Assembly: GCA_001970955.1 (NCBI GenBank)
Contig: MPUH01001103.1
Coordinates: forward strand, 1-24,161
Length of the DNA: 24,161 nucleotides
Reading direction: 5' to 3'
From: Stentor coeruleus
Taxonomy: Eukaryota > Ciliophora > Heterotrichea > Heterotrichida > Stentoridae
Shown here: piece by piece, positions 8,757 through 18,290 of the stretch
How the letters are laid out: each line of letters opens with the position of its first letter
Numbering within the stretch: position 1 is the first letter of the stretch
Position numbers and translations under genes: made by a program
The notes under the pieces: model-generated
The model's input: only the letters and a program-made list of their open reading frames with translations
Database searches by the model: none
What the model was told of the DNA's origin: nothing

Positions 8757-9797
8757 ATGTTCCTCTGTACTTTCTTACTACCTCTTATTCGAGCAATAAC
8801 AACTGATAATTGTAAGACCATTGAGTGTGGTACAAGTATCACAAGCGATAATTGCATAGAAGTTATTGAAGATACTGTCTCAGTATATGGATGCAAGGCT
8901 GGGTATATATGCGATTATTCAATACTAGGTGAAGTAAGTGCTTGGCAGAATGTTTCATGCACACAAAGCTATAACCTTTTAAACAAATGTGGGGTTTTAT
9001 ATGAAGAAAAACAACTTACAGGAATGTCATGTTGTGAAAACACCGACTGTTACTCAAATGATTGTATCTCTAATACTTGCAATGGATATAAAGAAGGTGA
9101 ACAATGTGATAACTCTGAACAATGCGATACTGATTTATGGTGTAATAAGAATAAATGCAGTAATGTTAAGCATTTAAATGAAGATTGTACTATTGAAGTA
9201 CAATGTGAAGCTGGATCAACATGTAGTAGTGGGAAATGTGTAAAGATGTTTAGTTTAAGTATTGGGTCAAAGGCTACAAATGCTAAAGCATGTATTAGTA
9301 ATTTTATTGCTAATGATATATGTGAAAATATAGAGGTATATTCTGGAAGTAGGAAACTTGAAAGTCCTTATGCTTGTATTATTGGTGATGATTGTACATA
9401 TAAACTTTCACATTCTGAGGATGTTTATATGACAAGTAAATGTGTATGTAGTGGGTTTAATGCGACTAGTGGATATTGTGGAGAATATGCAAAGTATCTT
9501 TCTGATGTTAATATTATGTGGTCTGAGGTACAATATTTGACTTCTAAATGCTCAGGGAATTTGGCACATAGTGTTGATCCGCAAGTTTTGTATTCTTGTG
9601 AGAGTATTAGTTATTCACAGTTTATGAAACTTGTAAGATTTTATGGACAACTTGCGTATTTTTCTGTATTTAATAGTGATGTGCTTAAATACTGCGGGAT
9701 GGAATTGCAAATTTTTGACCCGTCTTATGAGTTTAAGGTTACGGTTGCGGGAAGCTGGTTTATGAGCTTTGGTGCTGTTTTAGCTTTATGGATTTAG
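8757..9797 (+). CDS. Secreted or surface-anchored cysteine-rich protein
   Basis: A 346-residue protein with an N-terminal hydrophobic stretch (MFLCTFLLPLIRAITT) that looks like a signal peptide. About 31 cysteines follow. The segment at about 92-162 has closely spaced C-x(n)-C pairs (CCENTDCYSNDC, EQCDTDLWC, STCSSGKC) resembling dickkopf-type or EGF-like disulfide knots. The C-terminus ends in a short hydrophobic tail (SWFMSFGAVLALWI), compatible with a GPI-attachment signal, though it is short. I do not recognise a specific family; extracellular location is the only supported inference. It lies 38 bp downstream of the anoctamin gene in the same direction, the spacing of neighbouring but separately transcribed ciliate genes. 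A 15-nt GTAAGTGCTTGGCAG at 8934-8948 is in frame and was kept as exon because it lacks A at position 10 and the TAG end. Confidence 0.8.
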   Translation: MFLCTFLLPLIRAITTDNCKTIECGTSITSDNCIEVIEDTVSVYGCKAGYICDYSILGEVSAWQNVSCTQSYNLLNKCGVLYEEKQLTGMSCCENTDCYSNDCISNTCNGYKEGEQCDNSEQCDTDLWCNKNKCSNVKHLNEDCTIEVQCEAGSTCSSGKCVKMFSLSIGSKATNAKACISNFIANDICENIEVYSGSRKLESPYACIIGDDCTYKLSHSEDVYMTSKCVCSGFNATSGYCGEYAKYLSDVNIMWSEVQYLTSKCSGNLAHSVDPQVLYSCESISYSQFMKLVRFYGQLAYFSVFNSDVLKYCGMELQIFDPSYEFKVTVAGSWFMSFGAVLALWI

Positions 9798-10099
9798 AAT
9801 AGGTTAAATGATTTCTTATTGAGTTGGTTATGGGTTTGGGATAGATTTTTGGGATTGGTTTTTTTTGGGGCTTTTTATGTAAAAGCTAGGATTAAGGTTT
9901 AATTTTGTGTAGGCTGCAGAAGAAGTTATTGTGGATTTAGATTTTAAGTGACTAAATTTGATAAAAAAAATTTGAATTTTTGTTTGTAAAAAATAAATTT
10001 AAGACTTATTTTATATGTAATGAGGTAGACTGATTTATGTACTGAGTTTAAATTTTTTAAAAGTAGTGTGAAAATTACAATGTAATATATTTAATCAGA
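9798..10099. other. 3' flank of the cysteine-rich gene
   Basis: The first 160 bp are conspicuously G/T-rich on the sense strand (for example GGGTTTGGGATAG and TTTTTTTTGGGGC), then AT-rich DNA runs into the WD40 relic. No gene is seen. Confidence 0.5.
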
Positions 10100-10885
10100 A
10101 GAAAAAAAATGTGCTCTATTGAGAAAAAAAATAGTGTATACAAATTCTGGAGAAAAAGATTAGCGACATGACATTGTTTGACAAAACATTATTAAATGTT
10201 TGCAAGTCCAGATGGAGTCTGTGTTGGATTAAGCATATTTTATAGGAAAATGATTAAAATAATTACTGTTGTACTATAAACTCGTATATGATTTTAGAAA
10301 ATTATTTTATCTGTATTAAAGATATTGTCTTTACCTAAGATAGTAAATATTTTATATCAACTGGAGGAGATCTTGATTTTAACTTTGACTGCAACATAAG
10401 AGTTTGGAATATATAAAAACAATCACTTTTAGCTGTTCTTCCTAGATATCTATTGATAATATATTCTCTAAAAATTCATGAAAACAGATTTTTTTTCTTA
10501 TCTTTAAGCAGAGACTGCACAAACCATTTATGAGACCTGGAAAAAGTTCTAAATAAATGTTCCGAAACTGAATACCAAATCATTTATTTATCACCAAATC
10601 ATAAATATTTTGATTATTTTTCAAAAATGCATATTGAAATTGTCAATATCTTTAAAGGCTTTCCAGAAATAATATCTTTTAATAGTCAGAAAAAGCAAGA
10701 ATCGTTAACTATATTTTATAAATTCTTGATTACAATAAAGAAGATAATGAAATCAACAGATCGAACTTTTTCAGGATCTGTTTCGCAAGAAAAATCATTA
10801 AATGCCAGCAGATGCATTTTTTATTAAGAATTGCATAGATTTTTTTTGTTTTTGGACATGAAATTTATGTTTTAATTAATCTATT
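10100..10885 (+). pseudogene. Decayed inverted copy of the WD40 gene
   Basis: The plus strand carries broken but clear homology to the WD40 gene at 274-2246. Recognisable pieces in order are: a stretch matching the SIEEKKIVYTISGD...RDMVLFD region (about 10110-10185); an ASPDG block (about 10200); CTINSYMILE; STGGDLDFNFDCNIRVWNI (about 10358-10415); IIYSLKIHEN; FLSLSRDCT; DLEKVLNK; IYLSPNHKYFDYFSKMHIEI (about 10580-10640); and ADAFFIKN (about 10803-10826). Frameshifts, several stop codons and an internal deletion of roughly 110 bp between the RDMVLFD and SPDG blocks make it non-functional. It contains only one copy of the segment duplicated in the intact gene. Homology fades after about 10885; edges are approximate. 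Confidence 0.88.
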
Positions 10886-11807
10886 ATCTTGATAGGAAAT
10901 AAATAATATGGGGCAAGTCTCAGGAATTACAACAGCTTGTTAATATTATGATTATAATCTAAAAATATAATTATAGTGTTTAGAAAATCTTTTAAAGCAT
11001 ATAAATCATTAAAAAAGCTTTGATATTTTCTTTTACTTGATTTATAAAGGACAAAGCTTAGGCTTTTTCTATATAAATATTGTTTAAACATTCAAAAACT
11101 ATCGATATTTATATATTTTTTTTAAAGATTGCTGAACTATTTATATCACCAAAATAATCATATTGTATTTTTTATTGTGTTATGAATTTAATTGTGCAGT
11201 CTAAAAATCATAATCATTTTATTGTCGAAAGTTTACTTTTAGTTTTTCAAGGATTAAATTCATTATTTTTACATATAAAGTTTTTATCTTTAATCATAGT
11301 TTATTTCTGAATGGACTATATATACTAAGGTTAACAGAACTAGTATTTTTTAGATAAAAATTAATCATTTTCAGTTACTTTCAAACTTACAATTTTTTTC
11401 TGTTTAAATTAAAGAATCAACCTAGACTGTTTAATGCTAGTTATTATTTCAATTGAACTAAAACGATAACTTGAAATTTTCCAAAATTTAAAAAATCTTG
11501 GATTCCTAAAGTTGGCTTTATTAAAATCCATAAAAGGACTTGATGTTTTTATATTCCATTAGGCTAATCGATAAAAATTGAATATCTTTGATTTAGTTGA
11601 ATCAAACTAAGGAAGATATAAATTCAGTGTTCTTATAATACAATTAGGTCTTAATAAATAATTTATGTTTAGATGATGAAGAATAATTTCTTATTTTCTA
11701 GGATTTGAATGCTGATATGATGAGTATTGGATAAGGAAAATAGTATTCAAAACCTAAGCTTAGAGTCTTACATATTTGCATTGGGTATTTCTTAACAGAT
11801 AATATTA
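10886..11807. other. AT-rich spacer upstream of the nucleolin-like gene
   Basis: About 920 bp with no supported gene. It presumably contains the nucleolin-like gene promoter. Further WD40-gene remnants beyond 10885 may exist, but I could not align them convincingly. Confidence 0.5.
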
Positions 11808-13469
11808 ATGGTCAAACAGCAACTTTCAACAAGCAAAGTAGCCAAGGCCAAAAAACTCTCTTCAGAAGAAAGTGAAAGTTCATCTGAAGAAGTTGAAGTC
11901 AAAAAGGGAAAGTCCGACAAAAAGGTCGTAGAAAAGGGTAAGCCTTCAGGTAAAGTCTTTGACTCTGACAGCGACACCCCCAAGAAGAAACTCCCTTCAA
12001 CCAAAGCTGGGAAAAAAGTCTTAATCTCCAGTAGCAGCAGCGAATCAGAAGAACCTAAATCTTCTAAAAAAGCTAAAAAATCCAAAAAAGTTAAAGACGA
12101 TAGCAGTGATTCTGATAAAAAGAAGAAAAAGTCCAAAAAATCAAAAGAAGTCTCAAGCGACTCTGACAAGAAAAAAAAATCGAAAAAATCTAAAGGAAAA
12201 AATGTAAGTTCAAGCGAAGAGTCTGCTAAAGGCAAGAAAAAAAATCAGAAAAAAAAGAAATATGAGAGTAGCAGTTCAGATGAAGTTATAAAGAAAAAGA
12301 AAGGCAAAAAAATCTCAAGTTCAGAAGAAGAGGTTAAAAAACCTGTAGGGAAAGGTAAAAAACCTGTGGAATCTGAGAGTGAATCAGAGTCTTCTTCAGT
12401 TAAAAAACCGAAATCAGCTGTGAAGAAAGTTGAACAAGTAAAAAAACCAGAACCCGCGAAAAAAGTGGAACCGGTTAAGAAAGCTCTGGCTAAAGATAGT
12501 GATAGTGAATCAGAATCAGAATCATCTGTGAAAAAAATAGCTAAAGATAGTGATTCTGAGTCAAAAAGCGAAGAAAAACCTAATATCAAAAGCAAAACCC
12601 CAGTGACAAAGAAAATGGATATTGACTCCGAAAGCGAGTCTGAGTCAGAAAAGTCAAAAGAAAGCGAGAATTCAAGCGATGAAAACGAGGAAGAACTAGA
12701 TCTAAAAAAGAAGAAAAAGAAAAAAGAAGATAAAAAAACCAAAGAAAAAACCCTACCAATCAAGAAAAAGCCTGCCGAAGTTGCCGCAGAGCCTATCGTG
12801 GCTATAAAAAAAGTATCAGAAACTGATGTTGCCATTAACTCTAAAGAAACTGAACTTTTTGTAGGTGGTCTCGCATATGAAGCAACCGAAGATGATATTT
12901 ATGCTACATTTTCCAAATATGGTGATATCGATACTATATCCCTTCCTATGAACAATGGTACACCAAGAGGTATAGCATTTGTTAACTTTAAAGATCCACA
13001 AAATGCTACAGCAGCTTTAGCTCTTAATGATACAGAATTTATGAATAGAAGAATCCGTGTAAATTTCTCATCACAAAAACCAGAAAGAAAACCTTTTGCT
13101 AGACCTGGTGGACCTGGTGGAGCTGGGCCAACTAGTAGTTCAGCTACTGTTTTTGTTGGAAATCTTCCTTATGATGCAAATGAAGATATTATTAGAGATT
13201 TTTTCGGGAAATGTGGGGAAATTAAACAGGTTAGGATTGCCAAAACACCTGAAGGAGAAGTTAAAGGATTTGGACATGTTGAATTTGTTGATAAAAATGC
13301 TGCTTCTGAAGCTGTGAAATTAGCTGGTAATGCTATGAGTGGAAGACCCTTGAGGATTGATTTCGCTGCGGAAAAAGCCCCTGGAGGGAGGGGGTTCCCA
13401 CCTCGTGATGCACCTCCAAGAAGTAATGCCCCAAGCCAGTCGTTCGCGGGTAAAAAAATAAAATTATAA
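11808..13469 (+). CDS. Nucleolin / Nsr1 / Gar2-like nucleolar RNA-binding protein
   Basis: A 553-residue single-exon protein. Residues 1-345 are low-complexity Lys/Ser/Glu/Asp with many SSSEE, SDSD and ESESES blocks, which look like casein kinase 2 sites alternating with basic stretches, the hallmark of nucleolin N-termini. Two RRMs follow: RRM1 about 349-426 (RNP2 LFVGGL, RNP1 RGIAFVNF) and RRM2 about 446-523 (RNP2 VFVGNL, RNP1 KGFGHVEF). A short Gly/Arg/Pro tail (GGRGFPPRDAPPRS) replaces the long RGG tail. This architecture matches yeast Nsr1 and fission yeast Gar2, which have two RRMs and act in pre-rRNA processing in the nucleolus. A large macronucleus with many nucleoli would need such a protein. 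The Vid27-like gene starts only 22 bp after its TAA. Confidence 0.9.
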   Translation: MVKQQLSTSKVAKAKKLSSEESESSSEEVEVKKGKSDKKVVEKGKPSGKVFDSDSDTPKKKLPSTKAGKKVLISSSSSESEEPKSSKKAKKSKKVKDDSSDSDKKKKKSKKSKEVSSDSDKKKKSKKSKGKNVSSSEESAKGKKKNQKKKKYESSSSDEVIKKKKGKKISSSEEEVKKPVGKGKKPVESESESESSSVKKPKSAVKKVEQVKKPEPAKKVEPVKKALAKDSDSESESESSVKKIAKDSDSESKSEEKPNIKSKTPVTKKMDIDSESESESEKSKESENSSDENEEELDLKKKKKKKEDKKTKEKTLPIKKKPAEVAAEPIVAIKKVSETDVAINSKETELFVGGLAYEATEDDIYATFSKYGDIDTISLPMNNGTPRGIAFVNFKDPQNATAALALNDTEFMNRRIRVNFSSQKPERKPFARPGGPGGAGPTSSSATVFVGNLPYDANEDIIRDFFGKCGEIKQVRIAKTPEGEVKGFGHVEFVDKNAASEAVKLAGNAMSGRPLRIDFAAEKAPGGRGFPPRDAPPRSNAPSQSFAGKKIKL

Positions 13470-13491
13470 GCCCCCTTTAGTTAGTAAACAA

Positions 13492-15435
13492 ATGGCTAGT
13501 TGGTTCAAAAGTTTTTTTACTAGTGTATCTTTTTCAGGCTCGCTGGTCAAACTTGCAGTTTCTGATGATATTTTTACAAGAAACACAGTTTTTATCAATG
13601 CTAAGCTTGAATTAAGGTCAAAATCTTTTTATGTTTATAATACATTATATGACCCTGACCAAGAGCAACTTAAGTCAATGCATTTCTGTTGTAAAAACTG
13701 TAGGAATTTCTTTTATTATCAATATAAGCAAGATGATACAACACAGTTTGGCTTAAAATGGGCAGTTAGTGTGCCAAGGACTGAGTATTTTGCTTTTGAA
13801 TCTGAAGAAATATTAGATATAAAAACTATTAGCAAAAAGCTTGGATGTGAATTTATAGAGTTTATAGTTGATAACAATATTGAAAAATGCAGACCATTGT
13901 TATTTGTGAATTCAAAAGAGTCAAATATCAAGCAAGACCAGTGCTTGCCGGAGGATGTTGAAAATGATCAGAAAACATCAGTTAAGTTTAATTTTACTAA
14001 AGCTGCGATAAAAGATCTTCAGCATTTATATAAAAGTGAGCAGATTTTATTTATGTCTGCTGGGGATTTATATATGCATAATGAAATAGCTGATAAAGGA
14101 ATCGGGTTTCTTATCGTGAAATTCGAAGACTTTGTCATAACCCAAGACATAGTTCGTGATGGAGAAATCGCCATGAGGATAATTTTAAACAAGAACTTCT
14201 CCTACAAAATAAAAAAAGAAGAAAAATCAATCGAATGGGTTGAATACTGGGAAGACAAACAAAGTATCTGGAAAGCAACTCTTCTTGAAGACCTCCAGAA
14301 ACTAGAAGATTTACTAATTGTCGTGCTTTTTGAAGTTGAACGAAGGGTTAGTGCAGTATATGCTTTATGTCAAGAAGATCTAAACTGGCTTGAGCGTGAA
14401 GAATACGAAGATCCAGAGACTGAAAGTGATGCTGAAGACTACTCAAATTGTATCTCAGCATGGTCTTCAAATACAATAACAGATAGTGTCCAATGTTTAA
14501 ACTCAGACCGTATTCTTGTAGCTAAAACTAATGAAATATCTATTTTTACCTTACAAAATACTAAAATCAAAGAAATATCATCTATACCTATAGTCAAAAA
14601 ATATGACTTTATTCCTAAAATGTTAACTCCACGTGGAAATATGCTGGCTATGGTCGATTCACAAGATCCAACTTGTGTTTTTACTATGGATTTAGATAAG
14701 GGGAAAATTGTTTCTAAACATGATATTACAATTAGTGAGATTAAAGCATTATCTGATAGTAATAAAATGGGTTCAGCTGATTATATTGTCATGACTAAAA
14801 ATCAGATTTATAGGGTTGATCCAAGGCAGGTTAAATATGTTGCTGAACATTATACGTATACGAAAAATCCTAAACTTAATTGTATTGCCCCAACTGGAGA
14901 TGGGCATTTTGCTATTGGGAATGAACTTGGGGAAATCAGGTTATATACAAAAGTGGGCCAAAAAGCTAAGACTTGTTTTCCAGGTTTCGGACATAGTGTT
15001 TATTCTATTGACAGTACATTAGATGGAACATGGATTGTAGCAACAACAGAAACATATTTATTAGCAATACCAACAACTGCATATGGGGTAAATGGATATG
15101 AAAAATCTATAACACAAAAATGCCGTAAAGCACGACAGTTAAATATAACCCCATGTGATATTTTTGAATATAAAATAAGAATATTAAATTTTACGCCAGC
15201 TAGATTTAATAGAACTGCAAGTGGGGAAGAAAATGCTATAATTACTTCAACTGGAGATTTACTGGTTATATGGAATTTTAAAAGTATTAAAAGAGGGAAA
15301 ATTGGAAATTATAAGTTGAAGAAAATGTCGAAAAGTATTATAAAAAATGAGTTTTTATATAATAGAGAACAAGCTATTGTCACATATGAAAATTCTATTG
15401 AGCTTCACACAAAATCTTCATCAGGTTTAATATAA
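13492..15435 (+). CDS. VID27: Vid27-family protein
   Basis: A 647-residue single-exon protein. The C-terminal half (about 335-625) is the Vid27 beta-propeller-like domain, recognised from MLTPRGNMLAMVD, FTMDLDKGKIV, NQIYRVDPR, CIAPTGDGHFAIGNELGEIR, LYTKVGQKAKTCFPGFG, and SIDSTLDGTWIVATTETYLL. The N-terminal half contains the matching PH-like region, ending in an acidic segment (ETESDAEDYSN, about 308-318). Yeast Vid27 was named from vacuolar import and degradation of fructose-1,6-bisphosphatase; its molecular role is poorly defined, and a function in this cell is inference. The 22-bp gap to the nucleolin-like gene leaves very little room for a separate promoter unless it lies inside the upstream gene. 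It converges with the coiled-coil gene, with 51 bp between stops. Confidence 0.9.
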   Translation: MASWFKSFFTSVSFSGSLVKLAVSDDIFTRNTVFINAKLELRSKSFYVYNTLYDPDQEQLKSMHFCCKNCRNFFYYQYKQDDTTQFGLKWAVSVPRTEYFAFESEEILDIKTISKKLGCEFIEFIVDNNIEKCRPLLFVNSKESNIKQDQCLPEDVENDQKTSVKFNFTKAAIKDLQHLYKSEQILFMSAGDLYMHNEIADKGIGFLIVKFEDFVITQDIVRDGEIAMRIILNKNFSYKIKKEEKSIEWVEYWEDKQSIWKATLLEDLQKLEDLLIVVLFEVERRVSAVYALCQEDLNWLEREEYEDPETESDAEDYSNCISAWSSNTITDSVQCLNSDRILVAKTNEISIFTLQNTKIKEISSIPIVKKYDFIPKMLTPRGNMLAMVDSQDPTCVFTMDLDKGKIVSKHDITISEIKALSDSNKMGSADYIVMTKNQIYRVDPRQVKYVAEHYTYTKNPKLNCIAPTGDGHFAIGNELGEIRLYTKVGQKAKTCFPGFGHSVYSIDSTLDGTWIVATTETYLLAIPTTAYGVNGYEKSITQKCRKARQLNITPCDIFEYKIRILNFTPARFNRTASGEENAIITSTGDLLVIWNFKSIKRGKIGNYKLKKMSKSIIKNEFLYNREQAIVTYENSIELHTKSSSGLI

Positions 15436-15486
15436 ACAGATTATTATCTTTAAAAATCTTTACAAGTTTATGAATAAAAAAAATAT

Positions 15487-16779
15487 TTAATCATGATTAA
15501 TCTCATGCATATATTCAAACAATATCGAATCAGGTTCTTGAAAATCCATCTTAGCCACTTCGCTTCCATTAAAGCTTGAAATATTTCCCAAACTCTCATT
15601 TGAACTTTTAACCTCTTTTTTTTCAGATTCATCAGCAACAAGTGCTTTATTATACTCATTTCCTTCATTTGTTAAATATTCTAAAGTATTACTCATTGCT
15701 CGCTTTCTTTTTTTCTTAACAACCTTTCCCAAATTTGTTCCAACTTTTTTCCCATTGATTTCAACCATTAAACAAACATTTTTTTGCATTTGAGTTTTTA
15801 TTTGCCGTCGAAGGTCATTAAGAAATTCAGTTTTTTCCTTTAATTTTTTTTCAAGATATTCACTTTTATATTTTAATTGTGAGTAAATCGGATTTTGTGT
15901 ATTTTTTTCTTGTATTGATGACTTGGCAACTTTAATGAGGTCAAGTTTTGGAAGACTTGGCCTGAATTTAGCTTCGATTTGCAGTTTATCTGGAAAACAT
16001 ATTTCTGATGAACTACTATTTGAATCTTCTATGCTAACATAAATCGGCATGTCTAAAGTTTGAGTTGATGTAAGATTTGCAGATTTTTTACTACGGACCA
16101 TTGGGTTTTTAAGTAGGATTTTATATTTTTCTAAATATACTGAAAGGGTTTTATAGTGTTCTGAAAGTTCTTCAGTTTGCATTTCTGCAATTTGGAGTTT
16201 TTTCGATAATTTCGAAAGAGATGTTTTGAGTTTCTCAGTATTTTTAAACAGATTGAGATTGTCTTCTGATAATGGAAGGATGACTAGGCTTTGGTTTTTA
16301 AGTTTACTGATTTTAGCTTCGGTGCTTTCGATTTTGCCTTTAAGGTTGATATTCCGTGCTTCTTTTTTATCTAAAACATATTTCATATCATTGATTTGAT
16401 CATCTGATTCTTGGATCAGTTCTTGTTCTTTTCTTAAAGACTCTTCTGCAAGCTGTTCAGAGATCAAAACTTTTCCTAACATCAAATCTCGTTCGCGCTT
16501 AAGTTTTTTAAAGGCATTCAAATAGTTATAGTTTTTTTCTATCGCAGTTTCTAGATTTTTTAATGGTACATGTGTGATAATTTCTGTTTCAACTGATGAA
16601 TCTATTCGCCTATGAGAAAATATTATTTGTGCTGAGAGGATTTCTATGAGTAGATGTTTAGTGTTTATTAAGCAAAATTCTAAATCACTTTTGTAGGTTC
16701 TTAATTGTTCTGATTCTTGATCAAGGAATTTTAAACGTGTTTGTCTTCGGGTAGTCATTGGTTCATTCATACTCCACAT
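15487..16779 (-). CDS. Coiled-coil protein of unknown function
   Basis: A 430-residue single-exon protein starting MWSMNEPMTTRRQ at ATG 16779. Long charged heptad-like helices at about 73-225 and 300-335 predict coiled coils. They are separated by a Ser-rich linker (SIEDSNSSSSE, about 249-259). A basic cluster KKKRKR (355-360) could be a nuclear localisation signal or a nucleic-acid or tubulin contact. There is no signal peptide, membrane segment or enzymatic motif. I do not recognise a family; cytoskeletal or basal-body roles are common for such proteins in ciliates, but nothing here proves one. A second in-frame Met at residue 4 could also be the start. Its stop faces the Vid27-like stop. 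Confidence 0.82.
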   Translation of the reverse strand: MWSMNEPMTTRRQTRLKFLDQESEQLRTYKSDLEFCLINTKHLLIEILSAQIIFSHRRIDSSVETEIITHVPLKNLETAIEKNYNYLNAFKKLKRERDLMLGKVLISEQLAEESLRKEQELIQESDDQINDMKYVLDKKEARNINLKGKIESTEAKISKLKNQSLVILPLSEDNLNLFKNTEKLKTSLSKLSKKLQIAEMQTEELSEHYKTLSVYLEKYKILLKNPMVRSKKSANLTSTQTLDMPIYVSIEDSNSSSSEICFPDKLQIEAKFRPSLPKLDLIKVAKSSIQEKNTQNPIYSQLKYKSEYLEKKLKEKTEFLNDLRRQIKTQMQKNVCLMVEINGKKVGTNLGKVVKKKRKRAMSNTLEYLTNEGNEYNKALVADESEKKEVKSSNESLGNISSFNGSEVAKMDFQEPDSILFEYMHEINHD

Positions 16780-18290
16780 TATATAAATATAGGAAATTTA
16801 TGTAGATTTAAGGGCTTTTAAGCTTATGATTTTTAGAAAAGTATTTGAAGATGGGATATTGTTAGAGGATTTGTTGGTTTTTTAGGAGGTGAGGATTTTG
16901 TGTTAAGTTTAGGTGTTTTTTTGTGGCGATGGATAGAAATTTGTGTTAAGTTTAGGTGTTTTTTTGTGACGATGGATAGAAATAAGTATAAATTTTAAGA
17001 GAATTTTATGACTTTTGATTGGTTTTTATAAGATAATTTATTTTGTTATAATTTTTTTAAGATAATGTTTGGCTTGTTGGATATATAAAATATTATGGTT
17101 GAAATCTGAAAGGGGAAATAAAAATGAATGTTCCTGCAAGATAAGAATAATAAATATTGGATTGCCTGGTAGAATATTGTCGGGAAAATAAAGGATAAAT
17201 TTGAATAAATTTACTGGAAGAAATGAGAGTAGATTGGTTGAATTAGTAAATAGCTTCATGAGATTATGGCTTTTTTAATGGTTTTATTAGATATGAAAGG
17301 ATAATTGAAAATATTTGTTGAGCCTATTGCAATAAAATTCAAGATTGTTTCAAGTTTAGATTTAATAAGAAGGTTTTCGTTAAAATAGCATTTTATAAAT
17401 CCTAAATTTGTATTAAACATCATCATTTTATGTTTTAAATTTCCAAAACACTCATCTTTTGTCATATATCAAGCCGAAATTTGATGAGACAACTATTAAT
17501 TCAACCAACTAATCCTTCCCAAAATACTTAAGGCTATAACATATAATAAAAATATTTTTTTCCCTAAAATTTATATTATTTATCATCTAAATTATCAAAT
17601 TCTTATATTCGACTACATTAGTAAGTGTAACATTTAAATCTATCAATATAAGCATTTCAGATGTTTCTCTATCTTAAAAACTCAAAAATAAAATTTTATT
17701 TACAAATATACTAATACAGTTTGGGGTAAATAATAAAAAACTGCTCTATATAATAACGCTATAGTATAAAACATATATATTATTATAAATATTTTACAAT
17801 ATCAAATCATATTCAAATATTCATGCTTTCTTAATTCAATAATTATATCAAATCTTATTCAACATAATTCTAGCATACTTTCATACAAAATCACTAATCA
17901 AATGCCTTCTACTAATTTCCAAAATCTCTTATAATAATTTCTATGATTTTTATCAAATAATAATTTTAAACTAAAAATCTTAGCCTTATAATTCCCAAAA
18001 ATTCTAAACAACCCAAAATTCTTTTAACAATATTTTAATAAAATCATGTAAATTATATCAATACTTATAACAATAGTTATAATACTTTATTCAAAAGTAT
18101 TTTCTATATCTTATTCTAAATAAAACATAATCTAATAAAATAATAATTCTTTACTCCTAATCATCAGCACTACAGCAATTAAATTTAATAATTTCTTGCT
18201 CAAATCAAAATTTACAATGAAAATATATAGTAAAAGTTTATATAAATTGATCAATAACTACCTAGCACCCTATTTCATGGAAATTTATAA
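16780..18290. other. Long AT-rich spacer
   Basis: About 1.5 kb. The 16800-17020 part (5' flank of the coiled-coil gene) is G/T-rich on the plus strand and carries a 43-bp tandem duplication. From about 17500 to 18290 the DNA is extremely AT-rich and G-poor on the plus strand, leading into the first DUF229 gene. Two overlapping minus-strand open frames (17038-17259, 17256-17465) have no recognisable domain and are probably chance or a relic. Confidence 0.5.
16897..16982. repeat. 43-bp intergenic tandem duplication
   Basis: Copies 16897-16939 and 16940-16982 abut and differ at one site (GGCGA versus GACGA). The repeat lies 118 bp upstream of the coiled-coil gene start. Confidence 0.93.

Noticed and set aside
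8934..8948. In-frame 15-nt GTAAGTGCTTGGCAG in the cysteine-rich gene as a possible intron
   Set aside because: It lacks the A at position 10 and the TAG end seen in all three supported introns, and the frame is open without splicing. RNA evidence could overturn this.
10627..10827. 66-codon open frame as a separate small gene
   Set aside because: It is a surviving segment of the decayed WD40 copy, matching the HIEINNIFKSFPDIISFD region of the intact gene.
11792..12835. Long Ser/Phe-rich minus-strand frames opposite the nucleolin-like gene
   Set aside because: They are antisense shadows of the Lys/Ser/Glu repeat region; the plus strand has two clear RRMs in a full frame.
13483..13498. 16-nt GTAAACAAATGGCTAG spanning the Vid27-like start codon as an intron
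   Set aside because: The nucleolin-like frame already ends at TAA 13467-13469, and the string contains the natural Vid27-like ATG; it lies between two complete genes.
17038..17465. Two overlapping minus-strand open frames of 69 and 73 codons
   Set aside because: They are in different frames with no 15- or 16-nt intron to join them and have no recognisable motif. They might be a relic, but support is too weak to annotate.
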